NCBI GenBank assembly: GCA_040757055.1
Contig: JBFLXY010000005.1
Coordinates: 122,822-186,821, forward strand
Length of the DNA stretch: 64,000 nucleotides
Direction of reading: 5' to 3'
DNA from: JAJZRJ01 sp040757055
Lineage (GTDB): Bacteria > Desulfobacterota > Desulfobulbia > Desulfobulbales > Desulfurivibrionaceae
Below are positions 60,095-64,000 of the stretch, in pieces. How positions within the stretch are numbered: position 1 is the stretch's first letter; every line of letters begins with the position of its first letter. The notes beneath the pieces were generated by a model. That model saw only the letters and a program-made list of their open reading frames with translations, made no database searches and was not told the DNA's origin. A program made the translations under genes and the position numbers.

Positions 60095-60408
60095 GGCGGA
60101 TGCGGCATGCACTCCTGATCCTCGGCTGGATGCCGATGCTGCTCCTGCCGGCGGCCCATCTCCAGGCCGACCAGCGCTGCGCCACGCTCATCACCACCCG
60201 CTGCGAGCAGTGCCACTATAAAACCCGCATCTGCCAAGTCCTTGGCTCCCGGGGCAAATGGGGCTGGAGCCGCACCGTGAAGCGGATGCAGAAGCTCGGG
60301 GCCAAGATCACCGACGAGGAGGCGAAGCATCTCGCCGCCTGCCTCGCCGCGGCGCCCAAGGGCGCTCCCCATGTGTGCCAAGACAACGAATCAAGAGGAA
60401 CCAAATGA
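60091..60408 (+). CDS. Exported monohaem cytochrome c-like protein
   Basis: A 105-residue protein with a signal peptide (MLLLPAAHLQA) and one haem motif CEQCH, near RCATLITTRCEQCHYKTRICQ. The C-terminal KWGWSRTVKRMQKLGAKITDEEAKHLAACL resembles the class I cytochrome c fold. The start is GTG 60091 (overlap GTGA) or ATG 60100. The stop overlaps the YqeY-like gene by 4 bases. Confidence 0.75.
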   Translation: MRRMRHALLILGWMPMLLLPAAHLQADQRCATLITTRCEQCHYKTRICQVLGSRGKWGWSRTVKRMQKLGAKITDEEAKHLAACLAAAPKGAPHVCQDNESRGTK

Positions 60409-60896
60409 GCGAGACGACATACGGCTGGAACGACAGCATGGAGATACCCCTGCTGGCCAAGATGAAGGCAGACCTCAAGACCGCCATGCTGCAAAAAAAC
60501 GAGGCGGTCAAGGGCGCCATCCGGGTGATCATGAGCGAATTCCCCACCAAGATCACCACCCCCATCACCCTGGAGAGCGGCAAAAAATCGAGCCGGCCCA
60601 AAAAGGAGGAGGAGATCACCAACGACGACGTCATCTCGGTAATCCAGGGGCTGGTCAAGTCGGAGAAGCAGACCCTGGAGCTGAAAAAGGAGGCCTCCTC
60701 CGACTACCTCCAGGTGCTGGAGTCCTACCTGCCGCAGATGGCCAGCGAGGAGGAGATTCTCGCCTGGGTCAAGGCCAATATCGACCTGACCCAGTTCAAG
60801 ACGCCGATGCAGGCCATGGGCACCATCATGAAGCACTTCGGCAAAAAGGCGGACGGCAACGCGGTGAAAAAGGTGCTGGGGAACCTGACGGGATGA
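60405..60896 (+). CDS. GatB/YqeY-domain protein
   Basis: A 163-residue YqeY protein: an N-terminal helical domain (LAKMKADLKTAMLQKNEAVKGAIRVIMSEF) and the YqeY C-terminal region (ASSDYLQVLESYLPQMASEEEILAWV...). The domain is like the tail of GatB, the tRNA amidotransferase subunit, and may interact with tRNA. Starts in an ATGA overlap and ends in one with the YchJ-like gene. Confidence 0.88.
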   Translation: MSETTYGWNDSMEIPLLAKMKADLKTAMLQKNEAVKGAIRVIMSEFPTKITTPITLESGKKSSRPKKEEEITNDDVISVIQGLVKSEKQTLELKKEASSDYLQVLESYLPQMASEEEILAWVKANIDLTQFKTPMQAMGTIMKHFGKKADGNAVKKVLGNLTG

Positions 60897-61366
60897 GCGA
60901 ACCCTGCCCCTGCGGCTCGGCCTCGGCCCATGGGCAGTGCTGCGGCCCGTTTCTCGACGGGCGCGAAACCGCGCCCACTGCCGAGGCCCTGATGCGCTCG
61001 CGCTACACCGCCTATGTGCGGCAGGATGTCCCGTATCTCCTGGCCACCTGGCATCCCTCCACCCGGCCTGAAAAGCTGGGGCTGGAGGAGGGCCTCGGCT
61101 GGCACGGGCTCACCGTGTTGGCTGCGGCCAATGGCGGCCCAACCGACACGGACGGCATCGTCGAATTTGTGGCTGCCTTTTCGTACCAGGGCAACCAGCA
61201 GAAGCTCCGCGAGCGCAGCCGCTTTGTCCGCGAAGATGGCGCCTGGTTCTATGTGGACGGCGTCGAGCTGCCGCAGACCAGTCACAAGACCGGCCGCAAC
61301 GACCCTTGCCCCTGCGGCAGCGGCAAAAAGCACAAGAAGTGCTGCCTGACCGGCTCTATACCCTGA
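60893..61366 (+). CDS. YchJ-family protein with two SEC-C motifs
   Basis: A 157-residue protein with SEC-C zinc motifs at both ends (CPCGSASAHGQCCGP and CPCGSGKKHKKCC) around the YchJ middle domain (APTAEALMRSRYTAYV...WF). The role is unknown. The start overlaps the YqeY-like stop. Confidence 0.9.
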   Translation: MSEPCPCGSASAHGQCCGPFLDGRETAPTAEALMRSRYTAYVRQDVPYLLATWHPSTRPEKLGLEEGLGWHGLTVLAAANGGPTDTDGIVEFVAAFSYQGNQQKLRERSRFVREDGAWFYVDGVELPQTSHKTGRNDPCPCGSGKKHKKCCLTGSIP

Positions 61367-61419
61367 CGCTCCGGCGGTTTTCGCAAACAAACGTTCCCCA
61401 CACCCAAAGGAGGTATCGC

Positions 61420-61941
61420 ATGAAGAAAACGCTCTGTGTTGTCGGAATGGTCGCGCTTCTCTCCCTGGCTGGCTGCGGCCAGGGGGAGAAACAGGCCGAA
61501 GCGCCTGCGCCTGCTCCGCTCGGGCAGGCCGTGCAGCAGGCGCAGGAGGCCGCTGGTTCGGCCGTGAAGCAGGCGGAGCAGGCCGCTTCCGCCGTCCAGG
61601 AAAAAGCCGCCGCAGTGCAGAAAGAGGCTGAGGCGGTCGTGGCCCAGGGTGAGAAGGCGGCCGCCCAGGTCGCGGCTGCTGCGGAGAAGACGGCCGGCAA
61701 GGCCCTGGCGCCGGCGACCGTGACCCTGGACAGCAAGCAGGGCGCCATCACCCTGTCCCACAAGAAACACGCCGATGCCCACGGCTGCGTCGCCTGCCAC
61801 GGCGAGCAGAAACCCGGCCCGCTGGCCCTGGGCAAGGAAAAGGGCCACGCCCTCTGCATCGGATGCCACAAAGAGATGCAGGCCGGCCCCACCACCTGCA
61901 CCCAGTGCCACAAGAAAAAAGCCAAGATGGAAGGCTGCTGA
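61420..61941 (+). CDS. Trihaem c7-like cytochrome lipoprotein
   Basis: A 173-residue lipoprotein (lipobox LAGC at about 17-20). An alanine-rich helical stretch (about 30-95, with repeated AQEAA/AEKAA units) leads to a class III-type domain with HKKHADAHGCVACH, CIGCH and CTQCH, i.e. three haems like cytochrome c7. It should be anchored in the periplasm and pass electrons. AAAGGAGG precedes the ATG at 61420. It ends 54 bases before the convergent ftsH. Confidence 0.88.
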   Translation: MKKTLCVVGMVALLSLAGCGQGEKQAEAPAPAPLGQAVQQAQEAAGSAVKQAEQAASAVQEKAAAVQKEAEAVVAQGEKAAAQVAAAAEKTAGKALAPATVTLDSKQGAITLSHKKHADAHGCVACHGEQKPGPLALGKEKGHALCIGCHKEMQAGPTTCTQCHKKKAKMEGC

Positions 61942-61995
61942 TCTGTTCCGGTTTTCTGGTCGGGCACGCCGGGTCTTTCCGGCGCGCCCCCGGCC

Positions 61996-63825
61996 TCATT
62001 TTGGGGCCGGATGGCCTTCCGGGCCAAGCAGTGCCCGGAATTCCTCGTCGTCCAAGGCCTCCTTTTCCAGGAGCGTCTGGGCGATCTTTTCCAACAGGGG
62101 GCGCTGTTCGGCCAGGGTCTGCTCCACCCCGGCCATGCGCTCCTCGATGATTTTGCGCACCTCCTCGTCGATGAGGCGCGCGGTCTGGTCGCTGATCTCC
62201 TTGGGCTGGAAGATCCCCTGCTGCAAAAACTGGGTGGCCGGCTGTTGATAGGTGACCTGGCCGAGCTTGTCGTTCATGCCGTACATGGCCACCATGCTGC
62301 GGGCGATCTCGGTGGCGCGCTGGAGGTCGTTCTGCGCGCCTGTGGTGATCTCGCCAAAGACGACCTTCTCGGCGGCCCGGCCGCCCAGGAGCACGTCGAT
62401 CTTCTCCAAAAGCTCGGTCCTGGACATGAGAAAGCGGTCCTCGGTGGGGAGCTGCATGGTGTAGCCCAGGGCGCCGATGCCCCGCGGCACGATGCTGATT
62501 TTATGCACCTTTTCCGCGGTGCTGCGGAAGGTGGCCACCAGGGCATGTCCGGTTTCGTGGTAGGCGACCGTCCGTTTTTCCCGCTCGTTGAGCACCCGGT
62601 TCTTCTTTTCAAGGCCCGCCACGATCCGGTCGATGGCCGCCTCGAACTCCTCATGGCTCACGTCCTCGCGGCCCTGACGCACCGCGAGCAACGTCGCCTC
62701 GTTGACCAGGTTGGCCAGATCCGCCCCGGTGAAGCCCGGAGTGCGGCGGGCAATGACCTCCAGGTCCACCCCGGGCGCCAGGGTGATCCCCTTGGTATGG
62801 ACCTTGAGGATCGCCACCCGTTCTTTCAAGTCGGGTCGGTCAACAAGGATGTGGCGGTCGAAGCGGCCGGGCCGCAGCAAGGCCGGATCGAGGATCTCGG
62901 GCCGGTTGGTGGCCGCCAGGATCACCACCCCTTTGTTCACCTCGAAGCCGTCCATCTCGGCCAGCAGCTGGTTCAGGGTCTGCTCCCGCTCGTCGTGGCC
63001 ACCCATCATGCCGGTGCCGCGCGCCTTGCCCAGGGAGTCGAGTTCGTCGATGAAGACGATGCAGGGTGCCTTGGCATTGGCCTGCTCGAAGAGGTCGCGC
63101 ACCCGGGCAGCACCCAGGCCCACGAACATCTCGATGAAGTCCGAGCCGCTGATGGAGAAAAAGGGCACCCCGGACTCGCCGGCCACCGCCTTGGCCAGGA
63201 GCGTCTTGCCGGTGCCCGGCGGCCCCACCAGCAGGATGCCCTTGGGGATCTTGGCGCCCAGGCGGGTGAACTTCTCCGGGGTCTTCAAAAACTCGATCAC
63301 TTCGGCCAGCTCCTGCTTGGCCTCCTCCTGGCCGGCCACGGATTCGAAGTTGACCCCCAGGTCGGTCTGGGCAATGATCTTGGCCTTGGACTTACCCAGA
63401 GTCATCATCCCGCCGGCCGCGCCCTGGGTCATGCGGCGCATGAAGAACATCCAGATGCCGACAAAGATCAGGGCCGGCAGCACCCAGGAAAGGATGGTGC
63501 GCAGGAGGGTGTTCTCGTTTTCGGCAATGATGTCGATGTTGTTCTTTTCCAGGTACTCGACCAGCCCCCGATCGTCCACCCGGGGGGTGACGTAAACCTG
63601 CTTCGGGAAGAGCGGCTCCTTCTTCTGGTCGTTTTCCACCTTTTCGAACCCCTTGAGCAGGTTGGAGGAGATCACCACCGAGTTGATCTTGCGCTCGGCA
63701 ACGTGTCTTTTGAACTGGGTATAGGAGACGTTGATGACCTGCGGCGCCAGCCAGTGCTGGATCAGCATGAAGACGCCGAGGGCGACCAGCAGGTAGTAAA
63801 GGGAAAAGGAGATTTTCTTTTCCAT
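61996..63825 (-). CDS. ftsH: ATP-dependent zinc metalloprotease FtsH
   Basis: A 609-residue AAA+ membrane protease. Two N-terminal helices (about 8-26 and 112-130) flank a periplasmic part; then Walker A GPPGTGKT, Walker B IVFIDELDSLG, the SRH TNRPEILDPALLRPGRFDRH, the zinc-binding HETGH and a C-terminal coiled coil. It degrades misfolded membrane proteins and short-lived regulators. CAAGGAGCCCCC precedes the ATG. It is convergent with the trihaem lipoprotein gene. Confidence 0.97.
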   Translation of the reverse strand: MEKKISFSLYYLLVALGVFMLIQHWLAPQVINVSYTQFKRHVAERKINSVVISSNLLKGFEKVENDQKKEPLFPKQVYVTPRVDDRGLVEYLEKNNIDIIAENENTLLRTILSWVLPALIFVGIWMFFMRRMTQGAAGGMMTLGKSKAKIIAQTDLGVNFESVAGQEEAKQELAEVIEFLKTPEKFTRLGAKIPKGILLVGPPGTGKTLLAKAVAGESGVPFFSISGSDFIEMFVGLGAARVRDLFEQANAKAPCIVFIDELDSLGKARGTGMMGGHDEREQTLNQLLAEMDGFEVNKGVVILAATNRPEILDPALLRPGRFDRHILVDRPDLKERVAILKVHTKGITLAPGVDLEVIARRTPGFTGADLANLVNEATLLAVRQGREDVSHEEFEAAIDRIVAGLEKKNRVLNEREKRTVAYHETGHALVATFRSTAEKVHKISIVPRGIGALGYTMQLPTEDRFLMSRTELLEKIDVLLGGRAAEKVVFGEITTGAQNDLQRATEIARSMVAMYGMNDKLGQVTYQQPATQFLQQGIFQPKEISDQTARLIDEEVRKIIEERMAGVEQTLAEQRPLLEKIAQTLLEKEALDDEEFRALLGPEGHPAPK

Positions 63826-63876
63826 GGGGGCTCCTTGCGCTATGATGGATTCGCGTGCGGCGGTGTTTTAAGAAAA

Positions 63877-64000
63877 GGGTCATGACTAGAACAGAGGATT
63901 TTTTTGGATGATTTTGAGGATCATCCGGTACATGTCCTGGTCGCGATAATTGAATCTAAACTCACACTCCTTGAGGTGCAAGTAGAAGGTGGTCTTGTTC
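63877..64000 (-). mobile_element. IS1595-family insertion sequence, right end (continues past the window)
   Basis: The end is GGGTCATGACTAGAACAG (63877-63894), the same as the truncated element at 49989. The minus strand carries the end of a transposase. It lies 52 bases upstream of ftsH, close to that gene's promoter. Confidence 0.8.
63886..64000 (-). CDS. IS1595-family transposase, C-terminal part
   Basis: The 37 visible residues, ending KTTFYLHLKECEFRFNYRDQDMYRMI...NPLF, match the C-terminus of IS1595/IS1016 transposases. This is the part missing from the copy at 50036. The TAG stop falls within the terminal repeat. The gene begins outside the window. Confidence 0.85.
   Translation of the reverse strand, partial: NKTTFYLHLKECEFRFNYRDQDMYRMILKIIQKNPLF

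Noticed and set aside
1..64000. CRISPR array, tRNA or rRNA genes, prophage
   Set aside because: I saw no regularly spaced repeats, no tRNA-like cloverleaf with CCA context, no rRNA sequence and no phage structural genes.

Overview
The window is a GC-rich, gene-dense stretch of a Gram-negative, anaerobic or facultatively anaerobic bacterium. Envelope genes (TonB receptor, ExbBD, lipoproteins), several multihaem c-type cytochromes, Mo enzymes, an SDR-type threonine dehydrogenase/KBL pair, a monomeric isocitrate dehydrogenase and a probable selenoprotein together resemble a sulfur/nitrogen-cycling Desulfobacterota (former Deltaproteobacteria, Desulfobulbales-like). This placement is an inference from gene content; no rRNA or tRNA gene was seen.

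Layout. 1-6.7 kb (mostly +): the 3' end of class II DAHP synthase; a ThiC-family gene behind a cobalamin riboswitch plus terminator (probably bzaF, anaerobic benzimidazole synthesis, rather than thiC); an MpsC/DUF2294 gene, purE, a SulP transporter with an unusual soluble insert, and gluQ. 6.7-12.6 kb (-): PpiC-type foldase, YkgJ-like protein, two small envelope proteins, a P2-type cation ATPase and a zinc-ribbon protein, divergent from nhaR. 13.7-19 kb (-): amphi-Trp protein, then exbB-exbD-tonB-TonB receptor and a nucleotide-binding-domain-less ABC-exporter-like membrane protein behind a Fur-like site. 19.2-24.2 kb (-): a Tat-exported type II DMSO-reductase-family molybdoenzyme with FeS subunit, NrfD anchor and TorD chaperone, divergent from a phosphomannomutase gene with an FNR-like palindrome between them.

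25.8-37.3 kb: orphan HicB, an AT-rich DNA-binding gene, monomeric IDH, HD-GYP protein, bacteriohaemerythrin, mscL with a zinc ribbon, phhB, a ferredoxin set, a flavin reductase, the tdh-kbl operon and a 69-aa Cys-rich protein. 37.6-43.6 kb (+): an apparent complete nitrate-to-ammonium operon, octahaem nitrite reductase (ONR)-napM-napA-napD-napG-napH, without napC or nrfH. 43.8-48.2 kb: secreted phospholipase A2-like protein, a two-component system whose kinase carries a periplasmic CXXCH haem motif, and a pentahaem cytochrome interrupted by an in-frame UGA followed by a SECIS-like hairpin (candidate selenoprotein, ExtKL-like).

48.2-50.8 kb is an insertion-type segment (Fic protein plus a truncated IS1595-family element) bounded by two copies of the ABC-F gene leader. 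50.9-63.8 kb returns to housekeeping and small-gene operons: ABC-F, MreB-like, TSUP, PpnP, Lrp-like, DOMON-like, carbonic anhydrase, rRNA methyltransferase, SDR, FAD enzyme, small cytochromes, YqeY, YchJ, trihaem lipoprotein and ftsH. A second IS with the same terminal repeat begins at 63877 and leaves the window.

The most notable items are the UGA-containing cytochrome beside a haem-motif sensor kinase, the compact ONR-Nap operon, the cobalamin-riboswitch-controlled ThiC paralogue, and the Mo enzyme joined to an NrfD anchor.
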